Below are positions 42,466 to 52,764 of a stretch of DNA of 64,000 bases, one piece after another. The number at the start of each line of letters is the position of its first letter. Position 1 is the first letter of the stretch. The translations under genes and the position numbers were made by a program. This DNA comes from Diphasiastrum complanatum (taxonomy: Eukaryota > Streptophyta > Lycopodiopsida > Lycopodiales > Lycopodiaceae): contig CM055097.1 in NCBI GenBank assembly GCA_029204225.1, positions 73,865,279-73,929,278 of the forward strand. The letters run 5' to 3'. A model generated the notes under the pieces. That model searched no databases, was not told the origin of the DNA, and worked only from the letters and a program-made list of their open reading frames with translations.

Positions 42466-43056
42466 ACTAACATGTAACAAAGACAAGGTCCCCCTTTGAG
42501 ATAGTCCTACCAAAGGACCTTTGCCTGGTCGTGCCCATACAGATCGATCACAGAATCAGCCCACAGAGAACACCCCTCCAACTATCCGTGCTTTCACCAT
42601 TAAGCAGCACATTGCCTCGGTCAGGCCCCACCAAATCTGGTCGATAGCCCTTATAGCTAAACGATCAGCAGCTATCCCGAACCGGCAACTAACCACCCCT
42701 GCTTTACACCCGAATTCGAGCAGCATCTCTGTATCAATGATTAACTTGTACAGTTTGAATATGTCGCCCCGCACCCCACAAGGCACAGTCTGTGCTTACA
42801 CCAACCTAATGGCAGCACATTGCCTCATCTGTCCTACGCCAGGCCCAAACCACGAGAACTAACCGTGCTTACACGTCAAGGGCAGCACCTTGACTCATCA
42901 AATCCCCCGTTCTGTCCACCACCCCGATCGTGGACGCACCTGTGCACTGTGGGCAGCACCTTGCACAATAGTTGTATTGATGAACCCCAAACCATGGCCA
43001 TCCTTGTGAGATCCACATAGCTGACCGGCCAGTCAGCCAGTTGGCTCTGATACCAC
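42466..43056. other. GC-richer leader-like region with GCAGCACNTTG repeats
   Basis: The phrase GGCAGCACATTGCCTC or a variant (GCAGCACCTTG) occurs near 42605, 42812, 42881 and 42952. At 43045-43056 the plus strand reads GCTCTGATACCA, the complement of a copia primer site, so this stretch is probably the leader end of a minus-strand element whose LTR starts at about 43057. No coding sequence recognised. Confidence 0.5.
43045..43056 (-). promoter_or_regulatory. primer-binding site of an otherwise missing minus-strand element
   Basis: GCTCTGATACCA on the plus strand, followed by 'catgtagcgc'. It marks an LTR start to its right, but no Pol of this element is in the window to its left (element D intervenes). 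Confidence 0.65.
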
Positions 43057-43755
43057 ATGTAGCGCAAGCATCCCAAAGGGAGCCGAGAACCACGACTTAG
43101 CTTCCCATCCTTCAACTCTTGCCGTCCAGACCCACTTGACATACAAGTAGCCAGCTCGCCAACAATGATCAGACTTAACCAGCTTGAAGTTTGGAAACCA
43201 ACATTGAAATCCAACCTGGCGCCATGCCAGATCGGGGGTCTTGATGTGGATGACTTCCCTCCAACAAGCCGCCTGACATACATCAAACTTAACCAACTCG
43301 AAGCTTTGTTACAAATGAGTAACATCTATTCCAAGCAAGTGGTCTGACTTACATCAGACTTAACCAACTGAAAGCTTCATCACGAGCACTAGAAGCCAAC
43401 CTGGCGCCATGCCAGACTGGACAGCCATTAATAGGTAACTTCCACCCCAAGCAAGCCATCCAACTCAACCGACAGCTTAGAGGCCATTCCCCAAGAGCTT
43501 AACCCATTCACGTTCATGCAAGGAACACTTAGAACCACAAGTCGCGACAAATATGGAGACAATTAGTTCTTGGACCAAATGGTCCCGATAGCATACCGCT
43601 GGTGCCACGGACCAAATGGTCCCGACGGCATACCGCTGGCGTCCTGGGATACGACCCTCAACTATGTGCCAGATCAAAAAGTTTGAAGCAGCCTTACAAC
43701 TGGCGCTTTTACCGAACACTGAAACCTAGAAGGTAACCAGAGTCAATTTGAGAAA
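43057..43755 (-). repeat. LTR-like region with internal duplications
   Basis: A diverged repeat with 'cagacttaaccaactngaag' near 43165, 43285 and 43353, and 'ccaacctggcgccatgccaga' near 43211 and 43397. A 37-bp tandem pair at about 43572-43645 contains the palindrome GGACCAAATGGTCC. No gene. Probably the 5' LTR belonging to the primer site at 43045. Confidence 0.5.
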
Positions 43756-43808
43756 AATCCCACTTTATTGATAAATCTGAGAAGGTTACATTCCAAGTGT
43801 GTGACCGA

Positions 43809-44290
43809 CCCTAGTCTCCGGAGCGCTAGCATGCCAAGGCGAGCGCCAGGACAACATTCCAGCAAGGGTGAGACTTGGTTGGAGCTCACCCTGAGTCGCA
43901 ACCCGCACTCCCCTATAGTATTGGTGGAATTCGCCACCTCCCATCGTACCAAGTACTCTACCCAGGCTGGTAAAACATGTTTTCTCTCTCTAGGATTTTC
44001 TCTCTAGAAAGTCATTTTCTCTCTCTAGAATTTATTGATTCCCAGGCTTCCTTTAATCATGCCTAGATCGTGTGAGGTGATTGCACATCGATCTGAGCTC
44101 TCTGGACTTCGCTAGAACCGATCAAAGATTTTCAGCCATAGGAACTTGGCATCAGCTGGATTCTGGTCACAGTTGGGAGCGGCGTCGGCTCCGTTGGCAC
44201 CAGGAGCAGCAGTGGCGCTGCTAGCACCGGCAGGGAAAATGCTGGCGCTAGTGGCACCAAAAGTAAAGCTTGTAAAGGTAGCTTTACAAC
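43809..44290 (+). repeat. LTR-like repeat, copy 2 (also at 15790-16250)
   Basis: Same order of features as copy 1: 'ccctagtctcc', paired 'ttttctctctctag' blocks, a primer-like position (TTGGCATCAG here, mutated from TTGGCGCCGG), GGCGCT-rich text, and the AGTAAAGCT/AGCTTTAC hairpin. This copy leads into a leader and a gag-like frame. Confidence 0.65.
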
Positions 44291-44925
44291 ACCTACTCAT
44301 ATTCCACATCTATACCTTCATTTCATTCCCATTTTGGTTCCCCAACATGTAATTCTCTTTTTTGCTTTATAGCTCTACATTCCCCAATTCACCATTTTAC
44401 ATTCCCAACTTTCTGTTCTACATTCCCATTCCATCTGCTTTCATTTATCTACCTTACATTTCCAATTTTTTACATATCTCAAATCCACATTCATAATTTC
44501 TTCACATTCCCCAACTCATATCATTCCATAATCCTATCAACCATATTCCCCAATTTCATATTCTCAGTTTTCGATTTGATCTACATTTTCCAACCACACA
44601 TCTCTTCATTGATTTTCCATATTCCTGAGTTCTTTCATTTTCTAACTCTTTAGACCCAAACTTCGAAGACCCACTCACCTTGTTCCCACATTCCCAATTT
44701 TTTTTCCAATTCCCTTATTCACAAATCGAAATTCCCAATTACTCGTCTTAACTAGATCTTACCATCTGACCCAAGATCTCATTCCCACTTCTAATTCCCC
44801 AATCTCTATCTTTCAAATTCCCCAAGCCGATTCCCAATTCTACATTCCCATATCACATTCTCCAATTCCATCTTCCCAAGCTTGCATTCCTTCATTCCCA
44901 TTTTCCATTTCTAAGGGCTTAGATC
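44291..44925 (+). repeat. G-poor, ATTCCC-rich leader
   Basis: More than 600 bases almost devoid of G, built from recurring 'acattccc', 'attcccaa' and 'ttccccaa' words (well over a dozen). It sits between the LTR-like end and the gag-like frame, so it is best read as an unusual untranslated leader rather than random low-complexity DNA. Confidence 0.65.
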
Positions 44926-45008
44926 TTGAATTCCCAGATCTACATAGCCTTGTTGCTTTTCCACAAGAACACTTTCCCAAATTACAACTTAGAAAGGATC
45001 TTTTTTTG

Positions 45009-46274
45009 GATGCAACTAAGATCGGGTCGAAAGACTAGATCTAGGATCTCAAAAGAGGAAGAGAATTTGCTTGGATTTCAGGAATCTTCAACTAGCCATC
45101 CCCGACCTCAAAATTTCCAAAACCTCAAGGGAATCCATTACCACCTGAGGCACCAAGAGCCCAAAGGATCGCCAACCTGTACCAGGAGCTATCTCACATA
45201 GCCAATGAGCCCCTAGACTTGATCTACCACAATATGATACTACTATCGTCCTCTCACGCTATCTTCAAGTTTATGAGGAAGCTAGCCCAAAGGTTTTGCA
45301 TTTTGCAATACCAATAACCATGATACATCTACTTGTATCTATAATCCTAAAATACAAGCCATTGCAGGACAATACCAAAGGAGGATGCAACAACAAGGTC
45401 CCCAAGATACAAGTTATCAAAGGCTCGTATTCCAACAAGCAACCCAAGAATGCCTAGCGCTACCTGGTCCCAATAACGCAGCATCGTCGTCCTTGGTAGT
45501 GCATCAACCTAGCTCTCAGATGACCCGCCAAATCATTCTAGCAAATTTTGCTATCAAAAGTCAGGATTCTCAATCCCAATTAGAATTCAGATTTAAAAAC
45601 ATGCTCTTACCTAAGGATCAAGGATTTCTTTGTTTTTATCCAGATAGAGCTGAAGCTTTTATCTATCCCTTGTTTACCGCTCAACAACATTTCTGCAAGA
45701 ATAGAGCACCTATCCACTGTTACGTTTGTGGAGAGAACCGCCGCATTGCTGAGTGTCGCATTGTTGAGTGTCCATATAAGACACTTACACCTCTATCTGT
45801 AGAGAATGTGGCCATGTCCATTTTTACAAAGATTTTCCATCTCGACCAGTAAAGTCGCAAGTTGATGCACCTATCAATCTCGCAACTATTATACCTGATA
45901 GGAGGACCAAGGCCAAAAAACAAGAAGCCCATGTCTATGTTCAAACTTGTGCCCAACAAGTGAAGGAACCCCCAGCTGTAGAAAGAGTTTTGAATGCGGA
46001 GCGCGATCAACTCCACACTATAAGCCATTATACTAAATCCACTAGACCTGGAGAGTACCCAAACCCATAGAAGAAGAAGAATCGTTACATCAGAGTAAGA
46101 GAGTGGATCCAAGAAAAGCATGCGAAGGCTCCTATTGGTGATCTCAATCAGCCAATAGAATCTATGGATTCAGCTAAACATTCTGACCAAGCTACACCCA
46201 ATTCACCCATGAACTTTGACGAATTTATCCCTCATGAATTCAATGAAGAACCCTTCACTTCCTTAGAACCATAA
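45009..46274 (+). pseudogene. gag-like frame with double zinc knuckle, no pol
   Basis: A basic start (MQLRSGRKTRSRISKEEE at 45009) opens a frame broken by a stop at about 45199. A second frame (45385-45852) carries CYVCGENRRIAEC and CPYKTLTPL. With a one-base frame change this leads into a second knuckle-like LCRECGHVHFYKD and then PINLATIIPDRRTKAKK, continuing with one stop to about 46274 (NFDEFIPHEFNEEPFTSLEP). Two closely spaced Cys/His clusters are a Gag trait, though the family was not recognised. No protease, integrase or RT follows before element E begins. Either a gag-only non-autonomous element or a 3'-truncated one. Confidence 0.45.
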
Positions 46275-46395
46275 GGGAGTGGAACTGAGGCCTTAACCGC
46301 CCTACTATCCAGTCAAGTCACCATACCTTAGGTGATGTATTGAAGGATTCCAGACCTCTATGCCAAGCCTTAACCACATCACTAGGAGCAAAGGA

Positions 46396-47042
46396 TGTAA
46401 AAGATTCGACTAGTTTGATCATATTTGCTACATTTTTTATATTTGACAAATTGAGACCAACTTTCATATTAGACTTAGAGTTTGACTTTTCAAAGTTCAT
46501 TAGTCTAAATTTCATTTGAATAGACACTTTTTGAAAGTGTGGGAAAGTTAGAAGTCGAGTTTGAGTAGATTCAAATTTAAATGTTGGATACATTAAATCT
46601 ATACCCAAAAAAAATAGGGTTTACATTTTGGAGGAAAGCCAAGTGGCCAAATAGGGTTTGGACCTGCTATAAAAGGATGTAACTCAGGGAGAGACATATC
46701 TTCTCTCTTCTATATCTCATTTCATGCCTATACATGGTTCTCTTTGGTTCTACTATCCATTGGTGCACTATACTTGTGATTGCTTGCAATTCTATGTGTA
46801 GAATGATCTATATTTGTTATTTTGGGATACCACATGTGAAATACGATAGTTTGCTGGTTTTGTATGGACAAAAATAGTACTTTATTATATGATTCATGTT
46901 TGATCAAGTTCTATTAGAGTTTGCACTCTATTTTGTGTGTAGATGCTGATTTTTCTACATTGGCAAGATTGGTGGAGTATATTGTTTTGTAGCCAAAGAT
47001 CTTTAGATGATTTGGATCCGAATTGATCCCAAATCTTTCACA
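46396..47042 (+). repeat. element E 5' LTR
   Basis: 647 bp, starts TGTAAAAGATT (a mutated TGTGAAAGATT) and ends AAATCTTTCACA. The first bases resemble the LTR of A ('ttgtcaactagt' versus 'ttcgactagt'). It contains a TATA-like CTATAAAAGG at about 46669. Confidence 0.8.
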
Positions 47043-47054
47043 TGGTATCAGAGA
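47043..47054 (+). promoter_or_regulatory. primer-binding site of element E
   Basis: TGGTATCAGAGA, one base off the usual site, directly after the LTR. Confidence 0.85.
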
Positions 47055-47326
47055 TTGTGTTTTAGGTTATGATGGAGGAAATCATATCCATCAATGATTT
47101 GGTGAAGATATCAAGGCTAGAGCATGCTAGGGAGGATTCTACACCGAAATCGAGTTTCTTGCATTTGTAGATTGGATCTTTTGTAGATCAAAATCCTAAA
47201 TAGGTTTATAAACTTATAAGTTCTGATTTTTGAATTCACATACTGGCTTTGGCCGATTTTTGGATCATTAGATTAGCCTAAGTGGTGGCTAATACAGGCT
47301 GAAAGAGAAGATCGGGTCATTGCTAC

Positions 47327-48178
47327 ATGGCAACATCAAGTGGAGTCATGTTGGAAGCCAATGATAGGCTTACCTCAAGTAACTATTCATTGTGGAAAGT
47401 GAGGATGGAATTACTTCTTGAGATGGATGATGTCTTGGATACTATTGTAGGATTAGAGGAGAGACCAGCAATACAACAAGATCAAATGAGGTATGATAAG
47501 AGGGTCAAAAGGGCTCTACACATGATCAAGATGAATGCTACCAATGAGCTTCTCAAAGAGGTTGGTAAGAGTGCTTCATGTAAGGATGCTTGGGATTCAT
47601 TGAAGAAGCTTTATGAATCCAAGTCTACTTCTAGAGTTTTGACTCTAAGAAGATAATTCTTTTTTTTTTTTGCAAAATAATGAAGAAAGTCCAAGTACTT
47701 TTATTTTGAGGATGAAAGCATTGAATGATGAGTTGGCTTGTATTGATGAGAGCATTAGGGAAGGAGATCTTATTCAAGTTATTCTTAATGGATTGTTGGA
47801 TGCTCATTCTAACATTGTTCAAAGTTTAGCTATTCAAAAGACTTTGCCAAGTTTGATAGATCTTCAAGAGATCTTGATCAATGAAGAAATATAATTCAAC
47901 CAAGAAGTAAATCTACATCAACACTTCAAGAGGCAAATTCAAGGGCAAAAACAAGATTAAGTGGTCTAAAGGGCAAGATCAAGTGAATGCTTCTTCAAGT
48001 GACAAAAAAATGGATAGATCAAAGCTCAAGTTCTTCTATTGTGGCATCAAAGGACACTTTGCAAGTGAGTGCTACAATAAGAAGAGAGATCAAGGAGACA
48101 AGCAAGGTAATCTTACTCTTGATGAGGATGGTTTGGATGTTCAAGATGCAAATAATGATGCTTTTGTGATGTCTTCAT
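47327..48178 (+). pseudogene. element E Gag, truncated
   Basis: Gag starts at 47327 (MATSSGVMLEANDRLTSSNY) and matches Gag of A closely through KSTSRVLTLRR. A TAA stop at 47654-47656 and a run of about 12 T interrupt it. The frame resumes (STFILRMKALNDELACIDES), stops again at 47892-47894, and continues to a CCHC knuckle (FFYCGIKGHFASEC, where the first Cys is Phe). Homology ends at about 48178, where an inverted fragment of another copia begins. Protease and everything after are missing. Confidence 0.85.
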
Positions 48179-48935
48179 TACAATTTACTACATCTATTTC
48201 ATTAGATAAGTTCTCTCTAATGAAATGATATTTAATTTCTATATGCTTTGTGCGTGCATGAAATATAGGATTTTTAGCTAGTTGTATAGCGCTCTGGCTG
48301 TCACATCTGATCACAGTAGGCTTGTTTTGCAAAATTCCAATGTCTTCTAACATTCTTCTTAGACAAACTACTTTCTACGTAGCTTAACATAATGCTTTGT
48401 ATTCTACTTCTGTAGTAACAGTGTGTTGTTTCTTACTTGACCAAGAGAATACACCATTACCAACATAAAATACATACCCTATGGTAGATCTCTTGTCATC
48501 AATATAACCTGCCCAATATAAATCAACAAAGCCCTATAAAACTGGTAAATTATGCTACCTCTCATACAACAATCCATGGGTTAACGTGCCTTTTACATAA
48601 CGAAGAATTCTCTTCGCTGCTTTCTAGTGAATCTCTCTAGGAGTAGCCATGAATTGACTCACAACACTTACAACATAACTTATTTCATAGTTGTGAGATA
48701 AATCAGTGAACCAACTAATTGATGAAACAGAGTAGCATCAACTAGTGCACTCTCATCCTGGTTAGATAGTTTCTTACCAACCTCCATAGGTGTAGATACT
48801 AGCTTGCTATCGCACATTTTGAAATGCTTCAGAATCTCATTCACGTACTTTGTTTGTGTTAGTGTGATGCTACTACAACCTTCCCATACTTCCACTCCCA
48901 AACAATAGTGCATTAAGCCAAGATCAGTCATATCT
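48176..48935 (-). pseudogene. J-family RT end and RNase H, inverted fragment
   Basis: The minus strand gives MTDLGLMHYCLGVEVWEGCS and LTQTKYVNEILKHFKMCDSK, then LYWAGYIDDKRSTIGYVFYV and the RNase H tail (VIRCDSQSAIQLAKNPIFHA, TKHIEIKYHFIREN). It shares the LGLMHYCLG signature with element J. Several stops. It ends at the junction with element E. Confidence 0.75.
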
Positions 48936-49085
48936 GATAAAATTCCAGCAAGCTCACGTGTGTGGGGAATGATCCTCCAGTGTGAATAATTTTGTTAAGC
49001 TTTGTGTTTAGCACATAAATTGATTCTAGATTGAATGCCAAGATCTGGTACAAGATTTTATGGCTAAATCACAATCCAGCATGCT
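48936..49085. other. 150-bp unassigned spacer inside the mosaic
   Basis: Not alignable to copia Pol. It begins 'gataaaattccagcaagctc'. Possibly filler or an LTR edge. Confidence 0.4.
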
Positions 49086-50057
49086 AAGAATCAAAGAATG
49101 ATTGCCTTGAATTCTCTTCCAAGTGCAATTTTGGTTTCTTCAACTAAATTGATACAACTTCCTGTTAGGATAATATCATCAACATAAATGAGAAGAATGA
49201 CAATATCACTATCATAAAACTTGACATACAAGGAAGGATCATAGTTACTAAGATTGAATCCTAGTGAGATAAGGAAAGTATTAAGTCGAGAATACCAAGA
49301 TCTTGGTGCCTGCTTTAGTCCATAGAGACTTTTAAAGAGCAAGCAAACTTTGGTCTTGTCTTGGGTGAACCCAAGGGGTTGATCCATATAAATTTCCTCT
49401 TTTAGATATCCATTTAAAAATGCATTTGAGACATCTAGCTGAGAAACTTGCCATTCGAGAAAACAAGCAATAGAAATGATGATTCTAATTGATACCATCT
49501 TTGCAACTGGAGCAAAAGTCTCCTCATAATCAAGTCCATAAACTTGAGCAAAACCCTTTGCACAAAGTCTTGTCTTGTACCTGTTGATTGTGCCATCTTG
49601 ATTATATTTGACTCAAAAAACCCATTTGCAACCAATATTGTGCTTGTTGGATGGAAGATCCACAAGCACCCATGTCTTGTTGGCAATCAATGCATCATAT
49701 TCCTCCTTCATGCTAGAAACCATTCTTTCCAGTTGAGTGCATCATATACATCTTTTGGCTCTTCATGTGAAACAAAATATGCATAATTAGTGGAGTTGAG
49801 TTCCACTTGCTTTCGTTTATCTCCATATGTAAGCCTCTTAGGCTCAGAACTTTCTCTTTGTGATCTCCTTGGTGAAAAGATTCGAGGTGACTCCTCAATT
49901 CTCGGCCCCATCTCTCCATGATAATCTTCAAGGGTGATGATAGGAGAATCCTTTTGAGAATCTTTGATCTCGGCCTCATCAAAAATGTATTTTTGATTCT
50001 CATGAAAAATAACATCTCTACTCTCAATTGTAATTGAGCTAGAGGGAACATAAATCT
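49086..50057 (-). pseudogene. D-family integrase tail, linker and RT, inverted fragment
   Basis: The minus strand encodes IYVPSSSITIESRDVIFHEN, a linker with EESPRIFSPRRSQRESSEPK, and RT with QLDVSNAFLNGYLKEEIYMD, LLFKSLYGLKQAPRSWYSRL and LLIYVDDIILTGSCINLVEE. This matches element D RT better than J. A frame change lies near 49,700 and a stop-containing segment near 49,620. The fragment lies between two J-family pieces. Confidence 0.8.
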
Positions 50058-50330
50058 TTGCAAAAATCAATAAATTCTGTCAAAAAATACTCACCACCTC
50101 CATCAGATCTCAAAGTTTTGATGCAACATCCTGTTTGCTTTCCAACTAATGCCTTGAATTCCTTGAACTTAGCAAAAGCATCTGATTTTTTGCTTATGAA
50201 ATAAATCCAAATGCATCTGCTATAATCATCAATGAAGGTGATAAAGTAATAGTAGCCACTAAGAGATCTAGTCTGCATAGGTCCACATAGATCACTGTGG
50301 ACCAAGACTGTTTGGAACAAGCTCAAACAT
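50058..50330 (-). pseudogene. J-family integrase core, inverted fragment
   Basis: Encodes VHSDLCGPMQTRSLSGYYYF, FIDDYSRCIWIYFISKKSDA and LRSDGGGEYFLTEFIDFCKD, i.e. the first two catalytic Asp residues. The last block is the same as in element J. At its C-terminal side it is fused out of frame to the D-family tail through the shared 'tttgcaaa' text. Confidence 0.75.
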
Positions 50331-50360
50331 ATAATTGTCCAATAACAAGAAGTCTTCACA

Positions 50361-51480
50361 ATATGGCACCTGTAGGAGGATATCTCTTAGAACTAAGTGA
50401 AAGACTAAGTACCTCCAATTGTTTAATATGGAAGGTTAGGATGGAGTCTATTCTTATACTCCAGGATGTTATGGACATAGTACTTGGTATTGAGGAGGAG
50501 CCTCAAGCATAGCTTGAAATTCAATTCCAATACTTGCTTTATTAGGAAAAGTGATGAGATCCTAGCTAATGGATCTAGATATGGTGGCATCTTCAAGTTA
50601 AATTCTTATGAGAATGCAAACTTTTGTGAAATTGCTCTTATGACTAAGGAGGAGTTATGGCATAGAAGGTTGGGGCATCCTAACTATAAATCTATGCTTT
50701 CTATGATCAAGAATGATAAGGCTATTGGCCTAGTACCAAGATCACTTTCCAAAGATATCAAGCCATGTGAGGCTTGTGTTATTGCAAAATCACATAGAAA
50801 GCCATATCAAAAGTCTTCTATTAAGACTGCTCATCCTTTGGAATTAATTCACTCGAATGTTCATTTTTCTTCCTCAAAAAGTATTGGTGGTGCAACTTGT
50901 TTTGTTACCTTCATTGATGATTTTACAAGATATACTTGGTTGTACCTTCTTTTTTCAAAAGCTATGGTGTCTGAAAAATTCCAGTTTTCAAAGCTTATGT
51001 TGAGAAACAGTTTTCTTTCAAATTTAAAGCTTTGAGATGTGATGGAGGAGGTGAATACATCTCCAACAAGTTCTATGATTATTGTGAGGTTGAAGGGATT
51101 AAGAGGGAGTTTTCTTGTGCTTATTCTCCATCTCAAAATGGAGTTGCCAAAAGAAAAAATCGATCCCTATGTGAATGTGCTGAAGCAATTCGAGTTGAAG
51201 CTTCTTTGTCTATTGAATATTGCCAAGGAGAAGCAATTAATTGTGCAAATTATTTGAGCAATAGATTACCTCACAATGCACTTGTAGGAAGATCACCATA
51301 TGAAGTCTTGTTTAAGAAGAAACCTAAGTTGATCACTTTAGAGTTTTTGGATGTGCTTGCTTTGTTCATGTACCCTTGGAAACAAGAAAAAGAGATGATC
51401 CAAATTCAGTCAAAGGGATCATGGTTGGATACTCATCCAACAAGAAGACACAAAGTATCACCTTGTACTAGTAGATCTAA
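50361..51480 (+). pseudogene. D-family Gag start fused to integrase
   Basis: Begins with a Gag start at 50362 (MAPVGGYLLELSERLSTSNC). It jumps after about 48 codons (EEEPQA, stop) to the pre-integrase region (KSDEILANGSRYGGIFKLNS), zinc domain (ELWHRRLGHPNYK, CEACVIAKSHR) and integrase core (THSNVHFSS-type first motif with Asn for Asp, then RCDGGGEYISNKF, YSPSQNGVAKRKNR with Lys for Glu). It ends near VGYSSN at about 51440. The Gag C-terminus, knuckle and protease are deleted. The RT half of the same family lies inverted at 49086-50057. Confidence 0.75.
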
Positions 51481-51926
51481 TCCATATTGTATATTTGTAT
51501 GCGAACTGCAATAAAAAATTTTCCTTTGTTCTTTCTTGGAAATGGAATGCAAGGTTTGAACTTTTAAAAGAACTCCCAAAATCTCCTAACATATTCAACT
51601 ACTTTCTCATTCTGCTTTTGTCTAAAAATATCCCAAGAAGCTAGAGTATCTTTCTTGTATTCCTTAGGCAAAAAGTGGGATTTAATCTATTTTTTAAAGG
51701 ATGTGCCAAGTAGAGGCAACTTTGTGATTTGATTTCATGGATGCCGACCAAAGTTATGCATACTTATCTAATCTAGCCATGTAAAATATTGTACATTTTG
51801 TCTATATTTTTTGTTTGACACTTGTATGGCCAAAGTGCCACATGGCAATCTACACCTAATGTAGGTTAGCTCGATTCAGGAGGAGTGGTTTTGTTCATTT
51901 GGTAGTGATTCCTACTTTGTAGGATT
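51481..51926. other. non-coding spacer before element G
   Basis: AT-rich, no gene. 51,830-51,900 ('ccaaagtgccacatggcaatct') may be LTR or leader of G, but no ends are visible. Confidence 0.4.
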
Positions 51927-52760
51927 TATGCAATTTGGAAGGTTAGGATGAAGTCACTCATGGTGCTCCAAGACCTTTATGAGTTTCTGATTGATGATGA
52001 GAATGAACCTTTAGGTGCACAAGATTTAGCTAAATACAAGAGGAGATCTAGGCTTGCACTTCATTGTGTGAAGATGAATGTAAGCAATGATTTTTTGAGA
52101 GAAGTATCAGCTTGTACTAGTGCTAAAGAGGCTTGGGAGTCTTTAAAGTCAATTTATGAATCTAGTAACACTTCAAGAGTTCTTATGCTTAGAAATCAGA
52201 TTTTGCAAAGCATGAGAAGAAGTGAGGAGAGTGCATAGGATTATGTGCTAAGAAGTGAGGAGAGTGCACAGGATTATGTGCTAAGAATCAAATCTCTAAA
52301 TGGGGAGTTGGCTTTCATTGGAGAGAAGATTCAGGATGGAGAGCTTGTACAAATTGTCCTCAATGGTCTACGAAGTAACTTTACAAGTTTGGTCCAAAGC
52401 TTTGCAATCCAAGACACTTTGACCACTATAGAAAAGCTTCATAGTGTATTAGTGGCTGAAGAGTGTAGGATGATGCACACCAATGCAAGAATAAACTCAA
52501 TGTCTTTGAGGATGGTGATGAGAAAGCCAATTTAAAAAACAAAGGCAAGAAGAAGACCAATGAAAAAAAGAAGCACTTCAAGGAGACCAAGGAAGAGGAT
52601 GAAACTCAAAGGGTAAGATCAAGGACAAGTCCAAGTTCAAATGTTTTTTTTGTGGAAAGAAAGAACATTTTGCATCAGAATGTCTCAAGAAGAAGAAGGC
52701 ACAAGAGAGCAAACAAAGCAACATTGCACATCAGGAGGAGGAGGAGGATGAAGAAGAATC
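51927..52760 (+). pseudogene. element G Gag
   Basis: Starts inside Gag (AIWKVRMKSLMVLQDLYEFL; the initiation codon is lost) and continues with AKEAWESLKSIYESSNTSRV. A 33-bp tandem duplication (52218-52283) carries a TAG stop at 52236-52238 in its first unit where the second has CAG. After NARINSMSL the frame shifts, and a Lys-rich segment leads to the knuckle KFKCFFCGKKEHFASEC near 52,630-52,675, in which Glu replaces the usual Gly before His. Confidence 0.8.
52218..52283 (+). repeat. 33-bp tandem duplication in element G gag
   Basis: Units at 52218-52250 and 52251-52283 begin AGAAGTGAGGAGAGTGCA and differ by one base (TAG versus CAG). The length is a multiple of three, so the frame was kept until the C-to-T change created a stop. 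Confidence 0.9.
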
Positions 52761-52764
52761 ATCC

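Noticed and set aside
42521-43325. Several overlapping frames up to 149 codons in the GC-richer region
   Set aside because: Open frames arise from base composition. The text carries internal repeats and a primer-site complement, indicating LTR/leader DNA.
15790-44290. The two LTR-like repeats as the LTR pair of one 28-kb element
   Set aside because: Both copies include the primer-like site and the same sequence beyond it, so both are 5' ends. A 3' LTR should not carry that.
49086-50330. Functional chimeric copia made from J- and D-family parts
   Set aside because: The join near 50057 is out of frame and other stops are present, so it is a recombination scar rather than a working hybrid.
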